Below are positions 28,865 through 37,460 of a stretch of DNA of 53,658 bases, piece after piece. Under the pieces are notes generated by a model. It was not told the origin of the DNA and ran no database searches. It saw only the letters and a program-made list of their open reading frames with translations. Origin of the DNA: Akkermansia sp. (GTDB taxonomy: Bacteria; Verrucomicrobiota; Verrucomicrobiia; Verrucomicrobiales; Akkermansiaceae); the NCBI GenBank assembly GCA_017398355.1, contig JAFQGD010000059.1, positions 1 through 53,658 of the forward strand, in the 5' to 3' direction. Numbering within the stretch: position 1 is the first letter of the stretch; every line of letters starts with the position of its first letter. Made by a program: the position numbers and the translations under genes.

Positions 28865-30778
28865 ATGAGCGAAAAAAGCACACCACTGCCCCCGGCTCCG
28901 GGCAAAAAAACAGCATTTAAATGGTATTGGCGCGCCTTGGTGAGCCTGTTGGGTGGAACTGTGATGGCATTGGCCTACGCGCCGTATGACATAAGTGAGC
29001 TGGTATGGGTGGGTTTACTCCCCCTGCTCTGTGTGTTGTGGCAAGGCAAGGTCAGCAAGAAGGCCGCCTTTGCCTATGGCTGGCTCTACGGCATGGGGTG
29101 GTACTGCGTCAGCTTCTGGTGGATTCATAACGTGGGGTTGGTTTTCAATATCCCCCTGCCCGTCTTTTTAGCCATTGCCTTCATCCCGCTCATGACGGTC
29201 TACGCCTGCTTACCGGGGCTCTGGGCCGTTTTTGCAGCAAGCGTACTCAAGCCCACCTTGCAGGTAGGGCCGGACACGAGCACGATGCCCCCGGAAGCAC
29301 GCAAGCTTGCTTGGCACCAATGGGCTGTGGGGGATATTCTTTCCACCGTGCGCAGCGCTGTGGGGTGTGGCGCACTCTGGGTATGTATTGAGTGGTTGCG
29401 CGCCAATGGCACCTTGGGCTTCAGTTGGAATAGCTTGGGGATGGCCTTGTACGATGGGCTCGCCTTTGCTCAATGGGCAGAGTTCACCGGCACCGCCGCC
29501 TTGTCGTTTATTCCGGTATTTACCACCGTCATTTTATGGGGTGCCTTCCGACGCAGTGTAATGCATTTCAAGGGAGCAGGGAGAGCCAACCGCCCATGGG
29601 ATTTTTACGGCTGTGTTATTCTACTCTTCATTCTCTTCTCCGGTGGCATGGCCTTGTCTGCTGCCAATTCTGCCGGCAAGCTCAGCCAAAAACCGGGGGT
29701 GTATACCCTGCCGGTATTGGGCGTGCAGATAAACATGGATCAAAACACCCGCATTCAGAATGGTGGAGGCCCCTACCTGTATGGTGTTTACCTGCGGGCA
29801 ACCAAGAGCGCGTTTGACGAAATCCAGCAAAATACGGCCAAACTAGCCATTCAAAACCCGGATGTAGGTATCACCCAGCGTTTGCCACTGTGGGTGGTGT
29901 GGCCGGAAAGTGCCATGGGTTGCCCCATTTGGAGAAATACAGCCACAGGGCAACTTGCAGAGGATGCAGCTACCTGCAATGTCTTCTTCAACCCCGAATA
30001 TGGACTGCCCAAGGTGCGTCAACTCATTCGCGAGATGGGAGGTCAGGATTTTGTGCTCTTCACCGGCGTGGATGAATGCCTCCTGGAACAAAACCCGAAA
30101 ACCGGCCAGTTAGAACCCCACGGGATGTATAACTCCTTGGCTTGCATAGCAGATGGCTTTGAAAGCATTTTCACCGTCTCGAAGCAGCATTTGATGCCCT
30201 TTGGTGAATATATTCCTCTTGCCGATAGTGTTGAATGGATTAATCGGAGTTACACAGAAATCACCGGCACCCAAGTGGGGGATGGCATTCGCCCGGGCAA
30301 GGGAGATACCCCCATCACTGTACCGGTTCCCGGCACTGATAAGACGGTGGGTGTCATCCCGGCCATTTGCTACGAGGACACAGTAGGGAATCTTCTGACC
30401 AAATTTGTGCGCAGGGGACCGCAAGTTATCGTCAACGTGAGCAACGATGGCTGGTTCCTCGATTCTGCCTGCGGTGTGCAGCAAGCACGCAATGCCGCTT
30501 TCCGCTGCATTGAGCTACGCCGCCCCATGGTGCGCGCGGCCAACATGGGGGTGACCTGCTCCATTGCCCCCAACGGTGCATTCATTGATGCCTTACTGGC
30601 GGCAGATGGTACACCCCACCTTCCCGGCTACAGCTATGCAGAGATCCCCATTGATACAAACGCCGGCTTCACCCTCTACGCTCTTTTCGGAGATTGGGCT
30701 GTTGCACTCTGCGCTATCATTGTGCTGCTGCTCACCATACGAGCCATTCTTCGTAAGAAAAAGTCCAATGAGCAATGA
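28865..30778 (+). CDS. lnt: Apolipoprotein N-acyltransferase Lnt (637 aa)
   Basis: Lnt adds the third acyl chain to lipoproteins in the inner membrane. The N-terminal half carries about seven membrane helices with WVGLLPLLCVLWQGK and YCVSFWWIHNVG. The nitrilase-like domain shows the catalytic Glu in WVVWPESAMGCP, Lys in HLMPFGEYIPLAD context (SKQHLMPFGEY), and Cys in PAICYEDTVGN. The end, VRAANMGVTCSIAPNGAFID followed by a last helix, is standard. It is longer than E. coli Lnt (about 512 aa) by extra segments between helices. Lipoproteins in this window would be its clients. Confidence 0.93.
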   Translation: MSEKSTPLPPAPGKKTAFKWYWRALVSLLGGTVMALAYAPYDISELVWVGLLPLLCVLWQGKVSKKAAFAYGWLYGMGWYCVSFWWIHNVGLVFNIPLPVFLAIAFIPLMTVYACLPGLWAVFAASVLKPTLQVGPDTSTMPPEARKLAWHQWAVGDILSTVRSAVGCGALWVCIEWLRANGTLGFSWNSLGMALYDGLAFAQWAEFTGTAALSFIPVFTTVILWGAFRRSVMHFKGAGRANRPWDFYGCVILLFILFSGGMALSAANSAGKLSQKPGVYTLPVLGVQINMDQNTRIQNGGGPYLYGVYLRATKSAFDEIQQNTAKLAIQNPDVGITQRLPLWVVWPESAMGCPIWRNTATGQLAEDAATCNVFFNPEYGLPKVRQLIREMGGQDFVLFTGVDECLLEQNPKTGQLEPHGMYNSLACIADGFESIFTVSKQHLMPFGEYIPLADSVEWINRSYTEITGTQVGDGIRPGKGDTPITVPVPGTDKTVGVIPAICYEDTVGNLLTKFVRRGPQVIVNVSNDGWFLDSACGVQQARNAAFRCIELRRPMVRAANMGVTCSIAPNGAFIDALLAADGTPHLPGYSYAEIPIDTNAGFTLYALFGDWAVALCAIIVLLLTIRAILRKKKSNEQ

Positions 30779-30901
30779 CTACCGCCGTAATGTGTGAGAA
30801 AGGCTCTTGCGGGTTGTCGTAGGCTAAAAAATACAGTCTAGTCCATAGTCCGGGGCGAATGAGGGGGTGAAAAATCCACCTGCAAAGTGCGTGTATTTAC
30901 G

Positions 30902-30933
30902 CAAAACAAGCTCCCATCCGGGAGCTTGTTTTG
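30902..30933. terminator. Bidirectional terminator between lnt and infC
   Basis: A perfect 14-bp stem, CAAAACAAGCTCCC (30902-30915) and GGGAGCTTGTTTTG (30920-30933), with an ATCC loop. Both strands read a T-rich arm after the GC core. The 120 bp before it (30779-30901) show no gene. Confidence 0.92.
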
Positions 30934-30965
30934 TATTCAATTATCTTGTGGTCAAAAAGAAACGA

Positions 30966-31619
30966 TTAGATATCGTCCTCGGCATCGAATTCCTCGGATT
31001 CGGCATCGAAGTCTTCATCCTCGTACTTCTTGAACTTCTTGACTCGCTGGTTGGCCGGGAGCGGGGAGAGCACCATGGTGACGGTGTTGCCGGCAAGCTT
31101 GGCAGGTTGGTCTACCTGCCCCATGGTTTTCATGTCTTCCACCACCTTGGCCATGACTTCTAGGCCGAGCTGCTGGTGGGCATTCTCACGGCCACGGAAA
31201 CGGAGTTGGAAACGCACCTTGTGCCCATGGTCCAAGAACTGTTCCGTACGGCTCATTTTGACGTTGTAGTCGTTGACATCCGTACCGATACGAAGCTTAA
31301 TTTCTTTCATGCGTACGGTCTTAGCCTTGTTGTTTTTCTGCAGCTTGGCTTGCATGTACTTGTACTTACCGTAGTCGATAAGGCGGCATACGGGAGGGTC
31401 GGCATTGGGGGCAACCTCCACGAGGTCGAGCCCAATTTCCTTGGCCTTGGCAAGCGCATCGCGCGTAGCCATGACACCGAGTTGGTCGCCCTTGGCGGTA
31501 ACCACGCGAACGCGAGGCGCACGGATGCGGTCATTGACGCGGATTTGCGGCGTTTTGCTGGACTGGTCGCGACGATTGTTGCGATTGCCTTGGGGTGTAT
31601 TTTTTTGTGGGGCTGGCAC
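30966..31619 (-). CDS. infC: Translation initiation factor IF-3 (217 aa, GTG start)
   Basis: IF-3 binds the 30S subunit and checks start-codon selection. The N-domain starts QIRVNDRIRAPRVRVV, with LDLVEVAPNADPPVCRLIDYGKYKY, and the C-domain contains KEIKLRIGTDVNDYNVK and VRFQLRFRGRENAHQQLG. An acidic tail of about 25 residues (KKYEDEDFDAESEEFDAEDDI) extends beyond the E. coli length, and a basic Asn/Gln-rich leader precedes the N-domain. The start is GTG 31619; infC often uses a non-AUG start. It lies after thrS, as in many bacteria, but rpmI and rplT do not follow: lnt comes convergently instead. Confidence 0.94.
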   Translation of the reverse strand: MPAPQKNTPQGNRNNRRDQSSKTPQIRVNDRIRAPRVRVVTAKGDQLGVMATRDALAKAKEIGLDLVEVAPNADPPVCRLIDYGKYKYMQAKLQKNNKAKTVRMKEIKLRIGTDVNDYNVKMSRTEQFLDHGHKVRFQLRFRGRENAHQQLGLEVMAKVVEDMKTMGQVDQPAKLAGNTVTMVLSPLPANQRVKKFKKYEDEDFDAESEEFDAEDDI

Positions 31620-31664
31620 TTGAGTGTTTGTTGTTGTTTATCTGGTGTGTTTCTGTTGGTAGAA

Positions 31665-31694
31665 GGCAGCAGCTACGTGGAGGCAGCTGCTGCC
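31665..31694 (-). other. Hairpin in the thrS-infC spacer
   Basis: Perfect 10-bp arms GGCAGCAGCT (31665-31674) and AGCTGCTGCC (31685-31694). The minus strand is not followed by a real T-run, so this is more likely an mRNA processing or expression-balancing element than a full terminator. Confidence 0.5.
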
Positions 31695-31705
31695 CAAAAG
31701 GGGAG

Positions 31706-33631
31706 TTATGCCTCTGATTCTTTCTTTTCGGGGGCAAATGCAGGGGCGATGAGGCGGTTGTCTATTTCTGCGGTAAGAGCGGAGATAAAGTCCTCCACCG
31801 TCATCGTACCGACCACATCGAGCTCGCGGTGGCGGATGGATACCTTGCCTTCCTCCGCCTCACGCTGGCCGACGACAACCATGTAAGGCACGCGATCCAA
31901 GCGAGCATTGCGAATCTTGGCACCAATCTTATCCGGGGCATCATCAAGCTTCACACGCACAAATTTTGCAGCGAGAGCGGCACGCACCTGTTCGGCAAAA
32001 TCTGCAACCTTATCGGAGATGGGTAACACACGCACCTGCTCAGGGGCAAGCCAGGTGGGGAACTTACCGGCGAAGTGCTCAATGAGCAAACCGGTGAAAC
32101 GCTCCATGGAGCCGAAGGGGGCGCGGTGAATCATCACAGGGCGGTGAGGCTTGTTGTCTGCTCCGGTGTAGGAAAGGTCAAAACGCTCCGGCAGGTTATA
32201 GTCTACCTGCACCGTGCCCAACTGCCAATCACGCCCAATGACATCACGCACAATGAAGTCAATCTTGGGGCCATAGAAAGCAGCTTCGTTTTCCGCCTCA
32301 ATGTAGTCAAAACCGTTTTCGGAAAGAACCTCGCGGAGAGCCTGCTCGGAGAGTTTCCAGTTCTCAATCGAGCCCACATATTTGGGGTCGGAGTAATCCT
32401 TATCTCGCAGGGAAAGGCGCACGCGGTAATCATTCATCTGCAAGGTACCGAGAATATGTTTCACGATGCCGATGCACTGCTGCACTTCCTGCTTGATTTG
32501 GTCGGGGCGGCAGAAGATGTGGGCATCGTCTTGCGTGAAGCCACGCACACGGGTCATCCCACCCAGCTCACCACTCTGCTCCCAGCGATATACCGTACCA
32601 AACTCGGCCAAACGCACAGGCAAATCACGGTAGGAGTGCGGGTCGTTGGCATAGATACGGATGTGGTGCGGGCAATTCATGGGTTTGAGCATGAAACCGC
32701 TGATTGTCTTGGTATCCAGTGCGTTGAAGAGGTCTGCGCAGCTTGCGTTTTCATCTCGCAAGCGCTTAAAGTCATCGGGATCCGGGATAGGGGGGAATTG
32801 GCTTTCCTTGTAATGTTCCCAGTGGCCGCTGGTCATGTAGAGGTCGAGCTTACCGATGTTGGGGGTATAGACTTGGGAGTAACCGATACGGTCGAGCTCT
32901 TCAGTAATGAAATCCTGCAACTCACGGCGAATGATAGAGCCCTTGGGTTTCCACAGGATGAGACCCTGCCCCACCATTTCATCAATGGCAAAGAGCCCGA
33001 GTTCGCGACCCAAGCGGCGGTGGTCGCGCTTCTTGGCTTCTTCCAATCGAGCCAAGTGCTCATCCAACTGGGTCCGATTCGGGAAACAGGTACCGTAGAT
33101 GCGCTGCAAACGGGGGCCGTTGGCATCTCCCATGTAGTAGGCGGAGGCAACACTCATCACCTTGAATGCCTTGCAGTTGCCGGTGCGACCTACATGTGGG
33201 CCGGCGCACAGGTCGGTAAACTCGCCATTGCGATAAATGGAGATTTCCTCACCCTCCGGGATGCGGTTGAGCAAATCTACCTTGAATTTGGAGGGGACGG
33301 CTCGGGGGCCACAGGCACCGAGCTCACCGCTCTGCGCCATCTGCATGGCTTCATCGCGGGTGACGGTAGTTCGTTCAAATGTTTGGTTTTCCTTGACGAT
33401 TTTCTTCATTTCCGCCTCAATCAACTCAAACTCGGCAGTAGAAATGTTGTGGTCAAGTTCAATATCATAGTAGAATCCGTTTTCCACGGCAGGGCCACCG
33501 GCAAGTTGAGCCTGAGGCCAAATGCGGCAAATAGCGGCAGCCAGCACGTGTGCGCAGGAGTGGCGCAAACGCTCCAAATCACTGGCTTGGTTACGTTGTT
33601 CTAAAGTCTTGCGTTCTTTTTGTTCAGACAT
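31706..33631 (-). CDS. thrS: Threonyl-tRNA synthetase lacking the TGS domain (641 aa)
   Basis: ThrRS charges tRNA-Thr. The chain starts almost directly with the editing domain (RLRHSCAHVLAAAI, H-x3-H, and later CAGPHVGRT), so the N-terminal TGS domain seen in E. coli ThrRS is absent. The catalytic core has GLILWKPKGSIIRRELQDF, the zinc-site Cys and His in MLKPMNCPHHI, motif 2 FGTVYRWEQSGELGGMTRVRGFTQDDAHIF, and motif 3 HRAPFGSMERF. The anticodon-binding domain follows. No T-box is visible upstream; the leader TAGTAAGAT before ATG lacks a Shine-Dalgarno. Confidence 0.95.
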   Translation of the reverse strand: MSEQKERKTLEQRNQASDLERLRHSCAHVLAAAICRIWPQAQLAGGPAVENGFYYDIELDHNISTAEFELIEAEMKKIVKENQTFERTTVTRDEAMQMAQSGELGACGPRAVPSKFKVDLLNRIPEGEEISIYRNGEFTDLCAGPHVGRTGNCKAFKVMSVASAYYMGDANGPRLQRIYGTCFPNRTQLDEHLARLEEAKKRDHRRLGRELGLFAIDEMVGQGLILWKPKGSIIRRELQDFITEELDRIGYSQVYTPNIGKLDLYMTSGHWEHYKESQFPPIPDPDDFKRLRDENASCADLFNALDTKTISGFMLKPMNCPHHIRIYANDPHSYRDLPVRLAEFGTVYRWEQSGELGGMTRVRGFTQDDAHIFCRPDQIKQEVQQCIGIVKHILGTLQMNDYRVRLSLRDKDYSDPKYVGSIENWKLSEQALREVLSENGFDYIEAENEAAFYGPKIDFIVRDVIGRDWQLGTVQVDYNLPERFDLSYTGADNKPHRPVMIHRAPFGSMERFTGLLIEHFAGKFPTWLAPEQVRVLPISDKVADFAEQVRAALAAKFVRVKLDDAPDKIGAKIRNARLDRVPYMVVVGQREAEEGKVSIRHRELDVVGTMTVEDFISALTAEIDNRLIAPAFAPEKKESEA

Positions 33632-33726
33632 ATCTTACTAAGTGAGCCTTTAATATCGCCTTTTCAAGCGGATTTATCAAGCATAATCAATGCCACCAAG
33701 AGAATTTTCTTCTTAAAAAAGCTGAT

Positions 33727-34575
33727 TTACTTCTTTTTACGCCTACGATGACCGGGCAAACCACCATTGAGAGCGCGCCGATGCGTGCGGATAGAGTTGC
33801 ATTTAATTTTAAGGCGGCGCAATGGCTCCATCATTCTGCGAACCAACGATTCCTTGCGGGGAGATTGGCGACAGGCCAATTCCATACCGGCTGCACCATT
33901 TTGGCCGATATCGGAATAAGCATCATCCTGCACACAAATGATGGGATGCAACACATAGATGGATACACCGCGCCAGTAGGGCACAAAATCACGGTACAAC
34001 ACATCAATGGCTCGATACTGAGAGAGCCACTCCCACACATTATCCTCTGTGGGCATGTGCTCCAACAGCTCGTCATATAACTCTGCTGACACGATGTAGG
34101 CATGAGCAGCGATAACACCATCTGTTTTCCACAGTTCCATGCCGGAGTTATTCATGCAACAATAGCCATACGGTGATGGACGATTGTATCCCAGATAAAG
34201 CATGTAGGGGCCGGTTAATTCTGCCATGGCGCGTTCAAGCAAAGCAGCAGCACCCTCATGAGGCTCGATGATGACATCATCCTCAAAAACAAGCACTTGG
34301 CGCAGTTTCTGCGCTTTTGCCCATTCAATAGCCTTACGGTGAGCAAGCGCGCAGCCACCTGTACCGCCCCAAAAACCGGCTCGCTCACCCGTGCGCTCTG
34401 TGAACCACGGAGCCTTGCCGTAGGTTGGCAATTCGCGCCCTACCACGGCACTAACACGGTGTATCTTTTCTTCCGGGAGATAGACACCGGCCTTTTCCAT
34501 GAACTGGGCAAAGCGGTCGGGGCGGGTATCCATATTGATTACCGCTATCCCATCAATGTGTTCTAAAATCTTCAT
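33727..34575 (-). CDS. Glycosyltransferase family 25 protein (282 aa)
   Basis: GT25 enzymes add sugars, often galactose, to lipooligosaccharide. Family marks are IAVINMDTRPDR at the start, GGTGGCALAHRKAIEWAKAQ, and the DxD-like VFEDDVII. A basic tail (RLKIKCNSIRTHRRALNGGLPGHRRRKKK) suggests membrane or nucleic-acid-like charge contact. It is the last gene of the four-gene operon starting at 36549, 8 nt after the cupin gene. The operon points to surface-glycan assembly. Confidence 0.82.
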   Translation of the reverse strand: MKILEHIDGIAVINMDTRPDRFAQFMEKAGVYLPEEKIHRVSAVVGRELPTYGKAPWFTERTGERAGFWGGTGGCALAHRKAIEWAKAQKLRQVLVFEDDVIIEPHEGAAALLERAMAELTGPYMLYLGYNRPSPYGYCCMNNSGMELWKTDGVIAAHAYIVSAELYDELLEHMPTEDNVWEWLSQYRAIDVLYRDFVPYWRGVSIYVLHPIICVQDDAYSDIGQNGAAGMELACRQSPRKESLVRRMMEPLRRLKIKCNSIRTHRRALNGGLPGHRRRKKK

Positions 34576-34583
34576 GGTTTCAA

Positions 34584-34958
34584 TTATTGTGTGCGACCGT
34601 AGTCATCGTTAAAACGCTCAATGTCTTCCTCAGAGAGGTAATCCCCCATCTGAACTTCAATAAGGGCAAGCGGTTGATTGCTTTCATTACTCAAACGGTG
34701 CATACTGCGGCAAGGGATAATGGTCGACTCACCCACTCGCAGGTGCGTCACCGCACCTTCACAGTAGACAGTAGCCACACCTTCCGTAACAATCCACCGC
34801 TCTGTGCGGTGCTGGTGGCGCTGCAATGAAATTCTGCCCCCCGGGCGCACAAATATCTTTTTTACAACGACATGTGATTGCAAATCCAACACCTGCCACT
34901 CGCCCCACGGGCGCTCCCCTCTCTCTCCCACTTTATATGTTGTGTAAGACTCACTCAT
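34584..34958 (-). CDS. Cupin, type II mannose-6-phosphate isomerase-like (124 aa)
   Basis: A single cupin barrel of the kind found at the C-terminus of ManC/type II phosphomannose isomerases: ERPWGEWQVLD, RISLQRHQHRTERWIVTEGVATVYCEG and IIPCRSMHRLSNESNQPLALIEVQMGDYLSEEDIERFNDDYGR. The His/Glu metal ligands are in RHQHRTERW. The guanylyltransferase domain of ManC is absent. It may isomerise or epimerise a sugar phosphate. Its start overlaps the previous gene (ATGA), which implies coupled translation. Confidence 0.82.
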   Translation of the reverse strand: MSESYTTYKVGERGERPWGEWQVLDLQSHVVVKKIFVRPGGRISLQRHQHRTERWIVTEGVATVYCEGAVTHLRVGESTIIPCRSMHRLSNESNQPLALIEVQMGDYLSEEDIERFNDDYGRTQ

Positions 34959-35380
34959 TTCTTCAACGTTTCTCTTATGCTCGTGGTAGAACGCTGTGGC
35001 AACCCAACATGAGGAATGCGACTGCTGGTCACATAGCGTATTCCTTTCGATTCAACAAACGCGCGTTTTTCATCACTTGTGCCATCTGCATTCACAAAGA
35101 AAATATCAGGTTTCACTTCATCTAACAATGGTGCGAAATCCAAGATTTTCCCGGTATCCGGGCCAATATACACTTTTTTGACAAAGCGTATGGCTTCCAG
35201 CATGTATTTACGCTCCTGTTCCGTATACATTGTCTTGCGGTTCTTGAGGATGCGAACCGTCTCATCTGAGCCCAATGACACATAAACATCTCCATAGCTT
35301 GCGGCCTCTTCCAAAAACGCAATATGGCCACTGTGCAACACGTCAAAACAACCGGATACAAATACTTTCGGCATAATCAT
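34955..35380 (-). CDS. Cytidylyltransferase-like nucleotidyltransferase (141 aa)
   Basis: A stand-alone nucleotidyltransferase of the TagD/HldE-C type, which couples CTP or ATP to a phosphorylated alcohol or sugar. GCFDVLHSGHIAFLEEA holds the HxGH site, and QRSTTSIRETL at the end is the S-T-T signature. The frame extends to a TTG at 35398, but ATG 35380 (or 35374) puts the family start PKVFVSGCFD in the right place. It overlaps the next gene by 4 nt. It is related to the first domain of the upstream fusion protein, so the operon has two such domains. Confidence 0.82.
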   Translation of the reverse strand: MIMPKVFVSGCFDVLHSGHIAFLEEAASYGDVYVSLGSDETVRILKNRKTMYTEQERKYMLEAIRFVKKVYIGPDTGKILDFAPLLDEVKPDIFFVNADGTSDEKRAFVESKGIRYVTSSRIPHVGLPQRSTTSIRETLKK

Positions 35381-35394
35381 ACTCTCTTCAAAGT

Positions 35395-36549
35395 TCAACG
35401 GATAACGCCACGCTCACGCAAACGCTGCAAGAAACGCGGCTCCCAAGGTACTTGCTCATCTTTGCCGAAAGTACGGCAATAGGGCTCTACCGGGTACAAA
35501 TCCGGGCACAGTTCCAACGCAGCATCGCGAGCTTCTTCTGTCTCGTACAAATAAACAGCATAGCCACCATGTCCACCTCCACAATATTTGTGCGCCAATG
35601 ACTCGCCTATACGCTCCAACGGCAACATGCCTTCCTCCAACTGCAGCTGGTAGCTCAGTTGCACGGCCACGGCCAACACGGTAATATCTTGCTGCAACAC
35701 ACCAAGACGCGCCACGCGCGCGGCCTTTGCAATTTTGCGAAAATTGCGTTCCAAAGAAGCCAAACCTGGTGTATCATGCTTGATTTGTGTATCGAACACA
35801 GCCATCTTCCCTTTTAGAAAAGCCCCGGTGTTCTTAAAATCAAGCTCAGGATACCGACCGGACTTCCACACACAAGCTCCTGTTTCTGCGATAACGGCGG
35901 GATCCTGCCAACCCACGCCCAATCCTAATTCAGAGCGAACGGGATCCCAACCGTTGAGAACACTCCAGCCACCGCTTCCCCCCAAACCAGCCCCTTGGCG
36001 ATAATGCCATTCTTTGAGTGAGACAGTGGGCGATATCGAACAGTTAACAACATACTCACCAGGAATTGCATTGCCGGGTACATCCAGCCACCCCCCGGCA
36101 AAATCCACACGAAGGGGGACATGAGCCGGAGCCTTGATGCGCTCCACTACTTGAGTACAGCTGGTTTGGTGTCCGGTCGGAATCGTTTTCTCTAAAACGA
36201 TGAACTCTGCTCCGGTTTCATTGCAAAGTTGCTGCTTGGCCTCCATGTACATATCATCCGTGGTGACGGCCAATATATCGGGCTTACACTGCATGAATGC
36301 GGATTTGAAAGAAAGTTCCCTATCCTCATCCGTAGAGAGAATGACCTCATCAATTAAATCAATGGAACTAAGCAAGGCCAGTTTGTCCGCATCCTCCAGC
36401 ACGGACTTCTTATCGTACAATCTCCAAAGTAAATCCGCCGGGGGATAGGAAACTATCAGATAATCGCCCAGCGCTCTCGCCTCGCGAAAAAACTGTATGT
36501 GGCCGGCATGTAATACATTAAACGCGCCGGAAACAAAAACTTTCTTCAT
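35395..36549 (-). CDS. Fusion of cytidylyltransferase-like and GHMP kinase domains (384 aa)
   Basis: Residues 1-140 form a nucleotidyltransferase: VSGAFNVLHAGHIQF with HxGH at 14-17 and a T-S-C-T stretch (GHQTSCTQVVERI) where the family has S-T-T. Residues 140-350 form a GHMP sugar kinase: PLRVDFAGGWLDVP (145-158, substrate side), GAGLGGSGGWS (186-196, ATP loop) and CGGGHGG (323-329). The kinase half resembles heptose-7-phosphate kinase HddA and fucokinase-type enzymes. The order differs from HldE, whose kinase is PfkB-type and N-terminal, and from Fkp, whose nucleotidyltransferase is of a different fold. Function: probably phosphorylation and nucleotide activation of a sugar. The substrate is unknown. 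Confidence 0.8.
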   Translation of the reverse strand: MKKVFVSGAFNVLHAGHIQFFREARALGDYLIVSYPPADLLWRLYDKKSVLEDADKLALLSSIDLIDEVILSTDEDRELSFKSAFMQCKPDILAVTTDDMYMEAKQQLCNETGAEFIVLEKTIPTGHQTSCTQVVERIKAPAHVPLRVDFAGGWLDVPGNAIPGEYVVNCSISPTVSLKEWHYRQGAGLGGSGGWSVLNGWDPVRSELGLGVGWQDPAVIAETGACVWKSGRYPELDFKNTGAFLKGKMAVFDTQIKHDTPGLASLERNFRKIAKAARVARLGVLQQDITVLAVAVQLSYQLQLEEGMLPLERIGESLAHKYCGGGHGGYAVYLYETEEARDAALELCPDLYPVEPYCRTFGKDEQVPWEPRFLQRLRERGVIR

Positions 36550-36624
36550 GTATGTCTAACGGTAATTAAAAGAATCTGGGCAAAGGAACGCCCTGACAAA
36601 GGATCTCAAACAGGGCAAGAGAAC

Positions 36625-36984
36625 TTATTTTTCCAAGCCGACCCAACGGAAAAATATGCGAGCCGGATGAAACCGAAGCAATTTTTTGCCAAGTTCCCCC
36701 TGCAAAGCTTGCTGGCGAAGCCACGGCAACAATACCAAGGTAACGACCTGCGCCAATAAATAGCGACTCACTCCTTGGGGCCCGGATTCCTTAGGGGCGG
36801 GCAACGGAGCCGGTTTGTGGCGCAACAAACGAATAACTCCGACTGTTGCCACTCCGGCCACTGCCATGAGCGAATAACGCAGCACTTTCCCGGAAAGTGG
36901 CACCAGCGCCACACAACGCCCTACCCCTTGCCCGGCAGACTCGGCAGCATTCACAACCTTGAGACGCGCCACGGAAGAGCGCAT
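36625..36984 (-). CDS. Small membrane protein, YqjK-like position (119 aa)
   Basis: One clear membrane helix (SLMAVAGVATVGVIRLL) and a second weak one (YLLAQVVTLVLLPWL) with basic flanks. No family is certain. The start ATG 36984 shares its A with the stop of the upstream gene (TGATG), a typical coupled start; an alternative ATG at 37023 would overlap by 40 nt. As third gene after a DUF883 and a holin-X-like gene it mirrors E. coli yqjD-yqjE-yqjK. Confidence 0.62.
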   Translation of the reverse strand: MRSSVARLKVVNAAESAGQGVGRCVALVPLSGKVLRYSLMAVAGVATVGVIRLLRHKPAPLPAPKESGPQGVSRYLLAQVVTLVLLPWLRQQALQGELGKKLLRFHPARIFFRWVGLEK

Positions 36985-37421
36985 CAGGATTTCGTGTTTC
37001 CTTTGAGCATTAGTTTGATACATTGCACATCATCCTTAATTTCCTGCACTGTGGCAGGAGCTATAGCACCGGGTTTGCATTTGATTCCCACTACCACAGC
37101 AACCCCTCCCAACAGAGCATTTAGCAGACACACGCTTGCCACAGCCCACAGCCAGCCCAGCCACATGCTGAGCAGCACGCAAGCAAAGGCACAAAAAACC
37201 GCATAGGCACATAGTAACAGGAACACACCTATCACCAGCGCCACGATGCGGCGAGCTTGTCGCTCCCCATACTCCCGCAATTCCATGCGGAACAGCTCCA
37301 AAACGGCCTCAACATGGTCTGACGTCTGCAACAACGCTTCGCGCACATCAGCCAGCACGGAACCGCCCTGCTTCTGCAAGGTGGTCAGCTTACCTTCCGT
37401 ATCACGCGAGAAGAGAGACAT
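36984..37421 (-). CDS. YqjE-like phage-holin-family membrane protein (145 aa)
   Basis: A soluble amphipathic N-terminus (about 55 residues) is followed by two adjacent membrane helices (IVALVIGVFLLLCAYAVFCAFACVLLSMWLGWLWAVASVCLLNALLGGVAVVVGI) and a short tail. This is the layout of the Actinobacteria holin-X/YqjE family. Such proteins are not phage genes; they go with stress-related inner-membrane proteins that may tether ribosomes. It is 39 nt after the DUF883 gene. Confidence 0.72.
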   Translation of the reverse strand: MSLFSRDTEGKLTTLQKQGGSVLADVREALLQTSDHVEAVLELFRMELREYGERQARRIVALVIGVFLLLCAYAVFCAFACVLLSMWLGWLWAVASVCLLNALLGGVAVVVGIKCKPGAIAPATVQEIKDDVQCIKLMLKGNTKS

Positions 37422-37460
37422 TTGCCGAATGGGAGTGAATGTGGGAGCAGACGCAATAAA

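Noticed and set aside
30779..30901. Possible structured RNA between lnt and the terminator
   Set aside because: Only weak local pairing is visible (GGGTG/CCACC), with no promoter and no match to a known RNA that I can support.
33632..33726. T-box or other leader control before thrS
   Set aside because: The leader is short and contains no T-box sequence (TGGNACCGCG) or terminator hairpin.
36984..37421. Holin-family hit as evidence for a prophage
   Set aside because: The neighbours are DUF883/YqjD-like and YqjK-like genes, the normal chromosomal context of YqjE-type proteins.
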